The notes below the pieces were generated by a model that worked only from the letters and a program-made list of their open reading frames with translations, searched no databases and was not told where the DNA came from. From Trichosphaerium sp. ATCC 40318 (Eukaryota; Discosea; Flabellinia; Trichosidae): 64,000 nt of DNA. The DNA is taken from NCBI GenBank assembly GCA_038496445.1, contig JALMLS010000354.1, positions 538,045 to 602,044 on the forward strand. The letters run 5' to 3'. The translations under genes were made by a program, and so were the position numbers. Shown here piece by piece: positions 1-11,730 of the stretch; within the stretch, counting starts at the first letter, position 1, and the number at the start of each line of letters is the position of its first letter.

Positions 1-3000
1 TGTGACCTTCAGGGTCATCACTAGAATCTGCTTCATCATCACTTAGGGCAGCATATTCTATAAAAGAGAAGAAAAAAATGAGAAACAAAGGGCAAACGAG
101 TAAAAAACATTTTACAATGTACGTACGAGGTAATCGTTTTAATTTGCGTTCTAATCTAGCAATAGCACCAAATAACATAGCAAAATTACCGCCTTCGCAC
201 TAAAGGAAAAAACCGGTTAGATGAAGACAGATAATGGTGACTCCTTTGTAAAGAAAAAAGTTTGTCAAACTAAAAAATTCCTTCTGAAAAAAAAACAAAA
301 AGTGTCCAGTGCTTACATCTTCAGCGTGCTTTTTCATTACTTTTACAAGGTAGTGTTGGTAAAAGTCATCAAATGCATTATCTGGAATCAAGCCAGTTCT
401 AGTTAAAACCCCATGTAAGCAAGAAAGAAACAAAAATTAATACATACTTTCTAACTTCTTCTTCTGTAAGTAGGTCCCACGCTTCAGGGTGAAGTTTAAG
501 GAATTTCTTGACTTTGTGTTTCATTAGTTTGTTCTTTTTGCCTAATACTCATAAGCATCAAAACAAAGACAACCAATAAACGTACGTAGAGCAGACTTGT
601 CCTTCAGTTTTTTACCAACTTCTCTGCCATCCATAAACCATCTTCCATACATCCTCTTCATCTTAATCCATATTTTATGCGCCGTTTTCTTAGCTGATTC
701 TGCAAGAGTTAATACTTCTCTTTTATGCAATTTTTCTCTATTCTTGTGATACGCATCATTAACAATAGCAATAAACATGTTTGTCAAGATGAGGAAAATC
801 AAGATACAGAAAGACATGTAGAACTACACAAAAGCATTAGTATTAGCCTTGGAAGGTTATTTGTATGATCATAAAGAGTTCGTACTAGAGGTGCAAGAAC
901 ACGATTAGAAAGAACCATTTCATCATATTCTGCAAACTCGCCTAACATCATTTCAAAGCACGTGATAAAAGCTGTGATAAAGTTTCGGAAACCCTTTAAT
1001 TAAGAAAAAATCAGAAACGAGCTAGGTTAATAAATAGAGAACGTACAGATACATCCGGACCAAAGAGGAGCATTCCTGAACCAACAAACGCCAGGAAGAG
1101 AACAAAGAAGAAAAATCCAAAGGCAACTAAATCAGGACCAGCCTATTTAAGAAAAACAATCAGTTTTTTTGTCAAGCAACTTTTTTGGTCCAAAAAAAAC
1201 TGTAAATCAAAACGTACATATTTAAGTGTAATCCACATAGACTGCATACGTTCATTCAGTTGAAAATACTTGAAAACAGATAAAGTAGAAACAAATATAT
1301 TGAGAGAAGCAAATCCAAAGATAAGCGAGAACGAAAACCTTTGAAAAGTGTAAACTTCTTGCAATATTTACAAAAAATGTAAACAGTTTATTTGCCAAAG
1401 AAAACGTACCCAAGCTCTTCCATGATAGTAAAATCACGTCCTTGACTTAAATCAACTATATTATTAGTGAAACTAGTGAGCTGCGATACGAACACGCAGT
1501 ACCAGGTACACAAGATAAGGTACAACTAAACAAACTTGTAAGATTTTTTCATCCAAACGAAAGAGTATGCAACGTACTACACAACTCACTACTGACACTG
1601 AGTTCCATATAGGATCAACAAACCACTTTAATATACCTCGTCTAGGATTACGTGCTGCTTTTATCATCTACAATGAAGGGTATTAAGCACCTGTTGTTGA
1701 AGACAAAAAAACCAAAAGGCCGTACTTGGAAAACAAGATAAAATACTTGATAAATAAGACAGATAACAAAAACACACTCAAAAAAAGCTCGCACATAATC
1801 CTATAATACCATTAAATACTAAAACATAGAATTATATTTGTTACCGTGTTGGTGAGGTATAAATCAGCAGGAAAGCTACGCCATGCTGAACTTAGCTGAA
1901 AAGATCCTGTTGGATGCATTTCAATTGTCTAACAAAAACATGTCTTAGTTCAGTGATACACTAATCAATACGTACAAAGAGAATCGTCATGAAAAGATTC
2001 AATCCTGGGTTGAAAACATTCAGAGTAATGAATAAAGCTCGTGTAGGCTCATCAAGCCATGCTTCACTCTCTAATTCTGCTATTTGTTTCTCAGCAACTT
2101 GTGGATTGTATTCAAGATCAACAACATAACCACCACTATTACTATGTTAACAAATTGTTTCTCTTTCATTCACTATCACAATGGTACCTTGTATATGTTG
2201 TATCAAATCCCCATACTTGTGGGGAACCTGTTTCTTCGTATTTGTACTTCGTTGGATCACCTTCTGGGCCAAAAGGAGCTCTTTGATTCGCACCACTTGT
2301 CCAACTACAAAAAGAAACTGTGTTTTAGTACACCGAACTGCGTTTACTTAACATACGTTGAGAAACAGCCTCCTGATACAAGATCGTTTAGAGGAGGTGG
2401 TATGTCACAAGATGAATCCTTGACACGTAATTGACGCATTCTAACAGAACCAAGAAGCCTATTATACTGCAGAATAAAAACTAAAGAAGAAAGTCATTAT
2501 CAAGTTTTATCATTTTTTTTGCGAACACTGGTACCTTCTTCAGTTAACGAAAGCGAGCTGATTGCGCTTAACAAAGGTCCCCTAAGAAACTACAGATACA
2601 ATAATAAGTACTTGCAACATAAAGCAAACTTCAAAATGCAAAAAGTTCGTTTGTTGTTGCTCCAAAAAAAAAAATACGCACCTGCCACAACTCTTCCATT
2701 GATCCTATATCATGAAATGTCTTTTGGACGTGTGTAAATTCGGGCGCGTACTCTACGAGCACGTTAATAATCGTCAAAAAAAAAAGATACGGCTAGTTTT
2801 GGTATAATTCGCGTATAGGAGTACAATGAACGCCAACGAGGCGCGTTTGTCACAAAACAAAAAATGTACCTTCAAACAAAAAAACATCTTCTAGGGATGC
2901 CTTCATGAAGTAGCTTGATGTCACTCGACGCATCATAAACACTAATACAGTTTTGTGAGTGACTCCGACGGAGTAACATATGTGTAAAGATTGTATCGAT

Positions 3001-3402
3001 AGATACATCGCCACTGTGTTTGCAATGTACAGCTCCCAACCCCAATTCAGGGATAATTGACAATAAAGTAATATAAAGCGTACCAACGACCAGAAACATA
3101 GTAACGAACATCAAGAAAAGCAAAAAATCGCGAAACAACTTCATCTTTTTGTTTTTGATTTTAGCCTTGCGTACATGGCTAGTCACTGTATGAAATCCAT
3201 TACTATTATCATTACTATCAAGCCAAGCAGCTTCTGGAGCAAAATCATCTTTGTAAGACGTAAACCGCTCAATACGAGCTGGCTCTTGCGTAAAAGTTAC
3301 AGAACGGTCTGTTTCGATGCCATTTTCCGTTTGGGTTGGATGATCTGTTTCTTCCACCACTTCAATGTCCGCCACAGAGCCTGCACTGTATTCGTCCGTC
3401 AT
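1..3402 (-). CDS. Polycystin-2-like (PKD/TRPP) cation channel, 3' end off window
   Basis: Multi-exon gene read from an ATG at 3402 towards position 1 and beyond, so the C-terminus is incomplete. Seen: a polar N-terminal tail of about 85 residues, then a hydrophobic first membrane segment at about residues 91-113, followed by a presumably extracellular part. Further on, exons near 1040-1140 encode a hydrophobic stretch starting PDLVAFGFF, as in the S5 helix of polycystins. The exon near 890-1000 carries a pore-like segment with LGEF, and the exon at 542-817 gives the last membrane helix with LTNMFIAIVNDAY, very like the S6 end of PKD2 (family knowledge). A basic helical tail and an acidic Ser/Asp-rich stretch follow. 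PKD2-type channels conduct Ca2+ and other cations in plasma membrane, ER or cilia. Introns are mostly 40-110 nt. Exact exons between 1700 and 2880 were not resolved. Confidence 0.8.
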
Positions 3403-3612
3403 GGACCTTCCACACTGCCGTTTGTGAACAAATCAGGTTGTACTTAATTAACGTTACCATTTCTTAACTTGTGAGGTCTAGTTAGCACCCTAAAACACGC
3501 GAATTGTAGTACAATTAAAACTACATTACTTGGAGGTATAAGTGCCTAAAAACGTACAGAAAATAGCGAAAATTTTAAAAAGTGCGGAAGTGTCTTCAAA
3601 ACCCGATGCGGT

Positions 3613-6600
3613 ATGTCCTCCACGCCCAGTAACACCGGAGAGAAGCGAAAGAGTGTAATAACAGATGATCACCCGTCAAAAAGACAAAAGCTCGAGGATT
3701 CTAGCGAAACAAAACCTAAAGCGATAAAAACAGATCAAATGGATGTTGATGCCACCGAAAGTGTCCCTGAACAGGTTATCGCGCCAAAACAAGACTCAGA
3801 TTTAATAGAAACGACAAAAGAAGAGGTACATGCACCCACAGCGCCAACGACGCGAGAAACAGATTCTGAGAAAACAGCAATGGCATCTTTCAACATACTT
3901 GAACTTCCAGACGTACCACTACTCCACCTACTTTCGTTATGTTCATTCGCATCAGCAGTGCGGTACGTTTTTTTAATGCTACGGCGAGAAAAGTACTAAT
4001 TTGCTTTTTATTCAGTTTGGGAGTAACATGTACACGCTTCAAACAGTTGTACCCGGCTCGTAAGTTATTTGATAAACTAGCCGAAGAGCTAGGTGAGTAC
4101 GCCAACAGCAACGAATCCGGAAAGAAACATTTGGCACTGAATCGTTTGGGCGACATTGAGAAGCTTATATACGCAAAGTTACGTCAAGGTTTAGCACAAT
4201 CGTTTGAACCGGTAGAATTCAAGCGTATGAGGTATGAGATATATTTTAACGACTATTTTATGTTATAACGCCTGTTTAACACGCTTAATAGTAAAGAAGC
4301 AAAAGAGGAGGCTCCTGGTTTAGCTTCAAAGTTGCACTATCTCCAATACGAACCTTTCACAACTTTTGAGAATTATGGTCTTTATTGTATGCTACAAGTT
4401 AATGTTCCTGGTTTTGGAGGTATGTACTTGCGGTTGTACTAAAACGAGACTTGCAAAACAATTTTGTTACGATTTTTATTTTCACGTCACCAAACATTGT
4501 TTTTTTTGGATTCTATACGTCTATTACAACATAAAAACGATTGTGAGACTAAGGAGAAAACTGTTACTAATCTGCAAAAACTGCACTCTTTGTTGGACGA
4601 AAAATAACGAAAATTTCACGAAATGTACCTCTTTACGCATAAGAAAATGCTTATAAAACTGCTGTTAGACTATTAGGAGAAAACTGAATTTTTTGGCTTA
4701 AATCACAATTGCCTTTCGTTTTCTTTGCCTTTGTAACTATTTTAATAGATCTATATATAAAGCAGAGGTTTATTTGGGGGTATAATAACAGAGAGGAGAC
4801 GTTTGAACACATTTATCATTTACTTTTTTTCACAAACGGTAAGCAAAACAAAAACTACGTTAAACGCATTTTTATGAGTTAAAACCACGCTTTCCCCTTT
4901 ATCACCCAGAATTTTAATAATATTTCGATACTACAAACAAATACCCTCAGTACGCTTTTGGAGACACTACTACGACTGAACATCAATTTTGGTTTTAAAC
5001 TCATGAATTTTATGCGATTTTCCACGCGAAACGTACAAAAAACTGATGTAGGCGTCACACTCGCTCTTACTATTTGTTATTAGACGCTAAACTCGCTGAG
5101 AAGCTTAGTATACCACGAGCTGAAGCACATATTGCATTGTATTATTCTGATTATCGTGCCAACAAGCATAGAGCAATATCACCATATTATGACGAAGAGG
5201 TACAAAGAAAAAGCGGGATACACGCCATTTCATTTCAGTTTTCTTGAAAAAGTTTTTTAAACTATTGTCGCTTTTTACAAGCTTTTCCTTTGACTGTGGT
5301 AGTAACAACCGCTTGGGTTTGGTTGTAACACATTCGAATTGCTTACTCACTGTAAAATTAGTTATTTTCGCGTGTGTCCACGGCCTTAGGATACAAGTGG
5401 TCTTCTACAGACACTACAATATTTTTCATGATTGCAGGAGGTACATGTGATTGGTAGGTTTGTTAAAAATGCTAAAAAGATGTGATTTTAGGTGCTTACT
5501 TTATGGCTGAGCGTTTTTGGGCTGAAACTCGACCTAAGGGTATGTTTAAAAGATATTTAAACGAACGGAAAATTTACGTGATACATAACGTGATTTTTAG
5601 TTTTGTGTTTTTGCTAGTGACCCGTACTAACGCAGTTATAAGGCTTATTTGGCAATGAGAATTCAAGAAGGACCAAGAGTTTAACAACTGAACAAGCGAT
5701 GGGTAAATACTACTTTTTGGCTGGGATTGTACAAAATGACGTCCGAGAGTATTTCGACGCCCTAGTACCAACTGATGCGTGCGTTTTACTAGTTTTTTTT
5801 TGTGATCCCAAGTAACCCTTTTTGTAGAGTTGATTTTTCCTTAACGCTAGTGGATTTTGTCATTGATGCTGTAACGCGAGCTACAACAAAGGTGTGATAC
5901 CCCTCTACTTCGTAAAATCTTTTTTTATTATTTGTAAACTTGTTGCTTTTTGATTTGTACGAGAGCCGCTCTGAAGTATCTTAGAAAACAAGCACCAGTG
6001 AAATGACAAACGTGATCTTTGAATCTTCGGAAGAGATCGCGGCTTCTTGGGGTATGACCGACAAGGGAAGAGATTGGATCAAGTCTGTACGTGATCACTA
6101 CTTTATAGTGGCGTTTGAGGCTCACCGGTCTAACTCGCAAAAAAGGATAACGTAGTTGCAGTTTTGAAGAGCGTCAAAGAGCTTAGCTCTCGTTGTACGG
6201 TAGTGGACGCTGGTGAGTTATCCAATTCAGCAGAGTATGAGTCCAGGTAAACAACATCCAAAACACATTAATTGTTAGCTAACTCCACGTATAGTTTTGT
6301 ATTAGATGTACCAGGCATATCAAAGCGTTTAGTATTTACAATTAGTGGCGCTGAAGCGTTCAGGTATCATACTGACGATGAGCCTTTTCACTTTGGCGTT
6401 TATTGTAACAAAACAGATGATACAGGTGCGTGTGGTGTTTTTTGGTGAATAGCACTTTTTTTCCTTTCACGTTCTTTTCTCTTACGTGTTCTAGAACTTA
6501 ATAAAAAGCTCAACATGGTTTCTAGTGATATATCAGAAACAATTTTTTACGCTGGACGTGATGAAGACTCACTGCTTAACCCAGAATTCTTTATGTCTCT

Positions 6601-7763
6601 AAACAAGTTCTACGGGTTTGAATTTAAACCATCTGAATGGATGACAATACTAGTATCTCTTCCTAGTACGTCAAATCTACAAAGAAAACAAATCATTAAA
6701 TATTGACTTAACGATTTTTCCTTTAAGGCTCTGGTTTATGTTGGTCATCTGGATTAGATGTTAGTAAATATACAAGCTCATTTGGATGCGCAGGTGAGTT
6801 CTCAGAGAATGCAGAACGTGGGTATATCGATAGATGTATGATGCGTTTGATTAAATCGGAAGTACTGCATATGGATGCTGCTGTGAAGGTAACTTCAGCT
6901 CGAAGTGACAGAGCAGGTCGTAGGCAAAGACGAAGTGAGCAAGCCGCAATCGTAAGTGTATTCATATGTAAAACATCACAATGAGTTAACTCTCCTTGTA
7001 GAACCGAAAAAAACTACAAGCGCAACAAGCTAATGTCAACAGGTAATTTTTTTTTTTCCTGACCAAATTTTGTTGCGTATTTTTCGACATTAACTATCAA
7101 TTCAGTATGACCATGCAATTTGTTCAACCAACCAGACAGTTATCCCATGCACCTCCTCCTGTATCTACAACACACAATGTTGCCCAACACATGTTCCCTG
7201 ATCCATACCAAGCGCGGATGTCAAATCATATAGCACCGCCACCACAACACATACAACCTTCACAACCACCACAATCAAAGATGCATCAAATGCATCCTAC
7301 ACAACAAAACGTAATGCATGAACGCCAGCAACATCAACAACACCATTTCTCTCCAATGCAGAGGCCGGGAATGCAAAGTCTTTCTTTAAATGGAGGATAC
7401 TCACTTCATAGGGATATGGATCCTTTTGGATCACAAAGAATGAATCCTTCTACAACCACTGTTTTGTCACGTGATAGAATGCAAGAACATTACAATAGAA
7501 CACTTCCTAGTATTGCTGATCCTCGTCATGGAGATGTTGGTAAGGCCCCAGACAGGCGTGTACAACTACCTGGCTCTTTGACGCATCGAATGGCACCTGT
7601 TCCACATCAGGGTATAACACAACATCAACCAACAGCACCGTCACATAACCCAACGCAGCCACAAAGGTCAAATCTCTTTTCTTTGTTAAACGGACCATCT
7701 AATACTTCTCCACAACCACACACGTTCGGCGGTCCGCCAAGGCATCTTGGTAATGGGTCGTAG
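3613..7763 (+). CDS. F-box-like multi-exon protein with Gln/Pro/His-rich C-terminus, function unknown
   Basis: The start ATG at 3613 opens a charged Lys/Glu-rich leader with a likely nuclear signal (KRQKLED). It is followed by an F-box-like segment, LELPDVPLLHLL then a basic-aromatic stretch, spliced across a short intron at about 3963-4018. Later exons (for example 4019-4230, 4291-4421, 5081-5200, 5640-5790, 6145-6246, 6296-6431, 6495-6664, 6727-6951) encode helical, mostly soluble sequence that I do not recognise. The last exon joins in frame at 7106 (TCAACAG/TATGACC) and ends in about 218 residues rich in Gln, Pro, His and Met, typical of disordered nuclear proteins. The chain through 4430-5080 and 5450-5950 is uncertain, so this could be two genes, with the break somewhere near 5 kb. 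Calling the N-terminus an F-box is an inference from its pattern and from other F-box genes nearby. Confidence 0.5.
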
Positions 7764-8451
7764 CATATGGTTTAGTAAAAAAAAAGGAAAAAACCCATTC
7801 GGTGTATTGTAGAGGCTACCAGATCACTAGTGAGCAAGAGAAATAAAAAAAACCAAAACGTACAGTAAAATCGTACAGAGAATAAATAAAACAGTTTACT
7901 ACTTTTATTGTTTTTACCTGACTTAGTAAATTATCTTGGGGAACGTTGACTTGTTTACTGACATAAAGACGTGCGTAACCGCACAAACAATCTAATTCAA
8001 TGTTTGTTTTCGCCGATATTTTGAAATTCAACAAACTTAATATGGCTGGTTACTGGTTTTAATTTCACGTGTATTTTTAGTGTGCCAACATAGTGGAAGA
8101 CACAACTTGGTGTCATTCCTAGATACAGAAATGGAGTGTGTATTATCTTGTAGCTATTCTACAATCGATTTAATCCCTCATGATACAAAAAAAATTTGAT
8201 GTCAATGCATCAGCTTCATTTCGCTCAGCGTTGCTCAACATTAGTTGCATTATTGTGTTTATCCGTTGAGTACCATTGAAGGTGCTACTGAAAAAGACCA
8301 AAAAAGACCGTGAACAAATAGCACAGCGATCATTGTACTTTGCACAAAAAACAGGGTAAATTTACATAATTTATAATTGAAATAGCTTACAACCTGGGCA
8401 GTATGTTACAGGAATAAACAATACACTTTAAGAAACAGAACATGATAGGTT
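7764..8451. other. Intergenic, no confident gene
   Basis: Between the stop of the Gln/Pro-rich gene and the first direct repeat there is only a short minus-strand open stretch (about 7920-8034) without an ATG, plus a CACGTG near 8064. I see no supported gene here. Confidence 0.5.
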
Positions 8452-8530
8452 GTCACGTGCCAGTCAAGCATTACATTGTGAGAAGACTCGAGAATACATT
8501 GACAGTGCTTGCTTTAATCTGCTTGTACAT
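8452..8530 (+). repeat. Direct repeat copy A beside the F-box/LRR gene
   Basis: Begins with TCACGTGCCAGTCAAGC and ends with GCTTTAATCTGCTTGTACA. It matches 10424-10487 in the same orientation, differing by a 14-nt insertion and about two substitutions. It lies about 400 bases beyond the stop codon of the minus-strand F-box/LRR gene, while copy B lies just upstream of that gene's ATG. This suggests a relic of tandem duplication or of a cassette insertion. Confidence 0.85.
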
Positions 8531-8929
8531 AGCTAACAACCATTGTTTTAATCCACTTTCTAATAAACTATCTACTAATAAGAATACCTCCCGGGTTGCT
8601 TATATCTACAGAACCGATCAATACATACCACAACAGTAGCTAGGTGGGACAAAAATCATCTTTCACACCATATTCTATTTTTACTTTTCCGTTCACGTGC
8701 ACTCATAGTAAAGACCTGATCCTTATTATCCACTTGATACTTCAACCATTAATTAATCAGTTTTGTGACAAAATATGCTGTTGATCTATAAAGCTTTTGT
8801 TGGCAGAAGCCTGCATATGGAGTCAAAACAACTACATTGGTAAAAAGAGTCTAACTGTAAATTTTGTTTATTTCACGTGCTTGTCAACAATCACGTTGCA
8901 CTTTTTAGCCATCTTCAAGTACAATTACT

Positions 8930-10417
8930 TTAACAAAAATAAGGCCATAATGCTTCCCTTCTATCAGTATTTTTACATCGTAGATAATTAACCACCATTC
9001 TCTTTGTTATTTGAGTGCCGAGATATTCAATGTAATTAATACTTGTTAATTTAATGACACCCTCGTCTGTGATTTGAAAGCAGTCTGTGAGGCTAATTTT
9101 CTTAACACCGATAAGACTGCTCACTCCTTTGTCTGTTATCTTTTTGCAGCCACAAAGACTAATAATTTTAGCACCCCTCAAAGAGCATAAGCCCTCATCT
9201 GTCACATTTGTACCATTAATATGAATTGTATGCACTCCAGTAAGTGCCTTTAAAGTACTATCATCAACACAGTCAACATGAGAAATATCAATCACTTTTA
9301 CACCTGCCAATTGTTTTATCACATCATTTGATATCAATTTACAACTATTCAAATCAATATGATGTACACCTGCAAAGCATGATAGAGTATCGTCTGTTAA
9401 TTGTGTACACTCACAAAGCTCTATACAAGGTATACCAGCCAAAAGTTTCAAGATATTGTTTGATATTTGAGTACAGTCATCAAGACCAATTTTTTTAATT
9501 TTGTGAGTTGTTTGATTTTGTGTTAACAGATACTTTACTCCTTCATCTGTAATTCTCTTACAGTTACTTAAACATATGAAACTTGCGTTTGTTAGTGCTA
9601 TGACGCTTTTATCCGTTATACCACATCCATCAAGATTTATCTTGTGTACATTGCCTGAAATGGCAATGACACCTTTGTCAGTGATTTTGTCACAACAACC
9701 TAAGTTAATAGTATGAACTCCAGAGAGTGCCGCAAGTCCTTTATCTGTTATGTCTGTCAATGAAATATCAACAATATGAATAATTCCAAGCTCTTGAAGC
9801 CACTCATCTTTTAAATAACTGCGTGGTACGCTTAATGTATGAATACCTTGAAGTGACTTAAATCCCGATCCTGTCAAGTTGCATTCATGTTCACGTATTT
9901 TCGTTTCCAGATGATGTACACCTGAAATATGTTCTAACATAACATCTGTTAATGAAACACTACGCCTTATTTCAAGTTGATGAACACCAGATAGATTTTT
10001 AAAGTCATCTTCAGTCATTGTAAAACCATCAATAATCACTTTTGTATTTTTTAAAAGAGGACTTTTACGTAGTTTGTATAGACTTTCTCTTGACTTTACG
10101 TTCACTGTTAAATACCCCAAATGGTTTAAAATGATTGTAGAAAACAGTTTACAAACAAATGTTGCTGATATACGACATTTCTTGTCTAAAAACGCCAGTA
10201 TACAAAACATAATTTCTGTCGGTAGCCAAAGCATCTCAAATGTCCTATGAGTACGGTTAGCCAAAACAGAGGAAAAATAACATGTGCATAAGGTGATTAT
10301 GCAGAATACATACTCTGGTGGCTCGGTTAGTGTATGAAACATGCCTTTAGAGCAATCGTCTATGAATTGTTGGGAAGCAACTGTGGTATTAAGGCAGCCC
10401 TTAAGGCACTTCTCCAT
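8930..10417 (-). CDS. F-box/leucine-rich-repeat protein (GVHTI-type repeats)
   Basis: Intronless ORF of 495 residues. An F-box-like motif (MLWLPTEIMFCILAFLD, residues about 62-78) is followed by about fourteen leucine-rich repeats of 21-24 residues. Their core reads ITDxGxxxLxGVHxIxLxxC, close to the cysteine-containing LRR subtype of FBXL proteins. By family knowledge, F-box/LRR proteins are substrate receptors of SCF (Skp1-Cullin-F-box) ubiquitin ligases; the substrate cannot be predicted. Translation may start at residue 1 (ATG at 10417), or at the internal Met immediately before the F-box near 10234, because the first 60 residues include a hydrophobic stretch not expected in this family. 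It shares repeat grammar with the copies at 50232 and 57049 but is clearly diverged from them. Direct repeats flank it. Confidence 0.85.
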   Translation of the reverse strand: MEKCLKGCLNTTVASQQFIDDCSKGMFHTLTEPPEYVFCIITLCTCYFSSVLANRTHRTFEMLWLPTEIMFCILAFLDKKCRISATFVCKLFSTIILNHLGYLTVNVKSRESLYKLRKSPLLKNTKVIIDGFTMTEDDFKNLSGVHQLEIRRSVSLTDVMLEHISGVHHLETKIREHECNLTGSGFKSLQGIHTLSVPRSYLKDEWLQELGIIHIVDISLTDITDKGLAALSGVHTINLGCCDKITDKGVIAISGNVHKINLDGCGITDKSVIALTNASFICLSNCKRITDEGVKYLLTQNQTTHKIKKIGLDDCTQISNNILKLLAGIPCIELCECTQLTDDTLSCFAGVHHIDLNSCKLISNDVIKQLAGVKVIDISHVDCVDDSTLKALTGVHTIHINGTNVTDEGLCSLRGAKIISLCGCKKITDKGVSSLIGVKKISLTDCFQITDEGVIKLTSINYIEYLGTQITKRMVVNYLRCKNTDRREALWPYFC

Positions 10418-10423
10418 AGGTTT

Positions 10424-10487
10424 TCACGTGCCAGTCAAGCATTACCTTGCGAGAAGACTCAGTGCTTGCTTTAATCTGCTTGTACAA
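10424..10487 (+). repeat. Direct repeat copy B, immediately upstream of the F-box/LRR start
   Basis: Same-strand match to 8452-8530 without its 14-nt internal insertion. It begins 7 bases upstream of the ATG of the minus-strand F-box/LRR gene, so it occupies the position of its 5' leader or core promoter. It contains one CACGTG. Confidence 0.85.
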
Positions 10488-10770
10488 TAAACTTCTCTTG
10501 TAAGAGTACCTTGTTCCGTCTTGTCTATGGACCACCCAGGATTATTGTACCAAGTCTTGTTCAAAGAAAACATTGGCACCATGTACCCATCAGAGTGTGA
10601 TGTCATTCTAAAGTGTCTGTGGTTCACTCCGATTCCTTTGTACGTGTTCGAGGTACGTTACTGGAATTTACTGCATTTTGAAAACACATGGTCTTATTGT
10701 TATGGTCAAAGTAAATCATGCTGTATGAACATCACTTTGAATTTGTTTAAAATTTCTTTCACACTCAACA

Positions 10771-11106
10771 ATGCCAAGAAGAGCAACGTCACCAACAAAA
10801 TCCGAGCCTGTAGGCTTGAACATCACCAATCAAGGTAGAGCTGGTTCTTTCAAACAAGCTGTTCGCACGCTGCTTCAAACGCAACACGGACATATGAATA
10901 TATCAGCTGAAGCTCTTACTCTCATTGACAGTTTCGCAACTCACATGCTCGGAAAGATAACAACTGAAGCCTCTCGTAGTGTTACCCCCAATGATGGAGC
11001 AACTCGTGCTCATGTTGCCTCGGCTGCAAATACAATATTGTCAGCTGAATTATCTAGATTGACTGCATTGAATGCGCTGGAAAACGTTGTTGTAAAACAA
11101 GAATAA
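10771..11106 (+). CDS. Divergent histone H2B-like histone-fold protein
   Basis: Intronless ORF of 111 residues with a short basic N-terminus (MPRRATSPTKSEP). It then follows the H2B plan: a helix around SFKQAVRTLL, then ISAEALTLIDSFATHMLGKI and TTEASRS, matching the order and spacing of the canonical ISSKAM...SF...ERI.EASR segment. After that comes AHVASAANTIL-SAELSRL, matching the [20 protein letters not shown] region. Identity to canonical H2B is plainly low, and the usual SYSIYVYKVLKQVHPDTG segment is reduced. Expected role: partner of H2A in the nucleosome, perhaps a variant used in particular chromatin or cell stages. A different histone-fold protein is possible, but the EASR motif and the length favour H2B. 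No neighbouring histone gene is seen in the window. Confidence 0.7.
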   Translation: MPRRATSPTKSEPVGLNITNQGRAGSFKQAVRTLLQTQHGHMNISAEALTLIDSFATHMLGKITTEASRSVTPNDGATRAHVASAANTILSAELSRLTALNALENVVVKQE

Positions 11107-11730
11107 ATAACTTTTGCTATTTTTAAGTGGGATTGTGATTCATCTCACATCATGCTTCATTGTCCTGCGTAACAGTGACTATTGGAGTTATTGTTACAAG
11201 TGACTTACAATACAAAATTGTATTTCTCTTTTAAGCCCATTTTATTCTTTGATTGCATCGTCTCTTCGGATTATCACCCACCCACCATCCCGACTAAATT
11301 ACAACATATACAATAACAGAAAAAACAACAAAAACTAAAAATCAAACAGGATTTCAAGTCACGTGCCAAGATGTCTGTTTTCATCTCGAAATTACTCTTT
11401 ATGGTTTATTCTTTGTAAGTGGCTATAATTGTATGACCGGTAGAATAAATACGGGGTAGCCCAATTATACCCTTCTCCACCTCCTCCTATTAAGGATAAA
11501 TATTAGCGTGTTATCACCAAACCCTACAATAGTATCTTGTAACAAAGCACAATAACTATCGGCACTCATTTTCTTCCTTGTTTCGCTATAGCAAGTTCAA
11601 TGCATCCTTGAGGTTTGAATAAACTCTTTGATTCTTCAACCATGTCTGTAGCAGATTTAACTAGTTAAAATAGATTTTTTTTGCAATAGACGATAGCAGT
11701 TTATTTGAGTGCTTCAAGGTTAACTCGTGT
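11107..11730. other. Intergenic stretch downstream of the H2B-like gene
   Basis: AT-rich sequence with one CACGTG near 11360. A short minus-strand open stretch around 11470-11570 has no domain signal. I see no supported gene; it probably holds the 3' ends of the two convergent genes. Confidence 0.5.

Noticed and set aside
7816-8034. Small minus-strand gene
   Set aside because: The open frame has no ATG, and splicing at the obvious donor leads directly to a stop.
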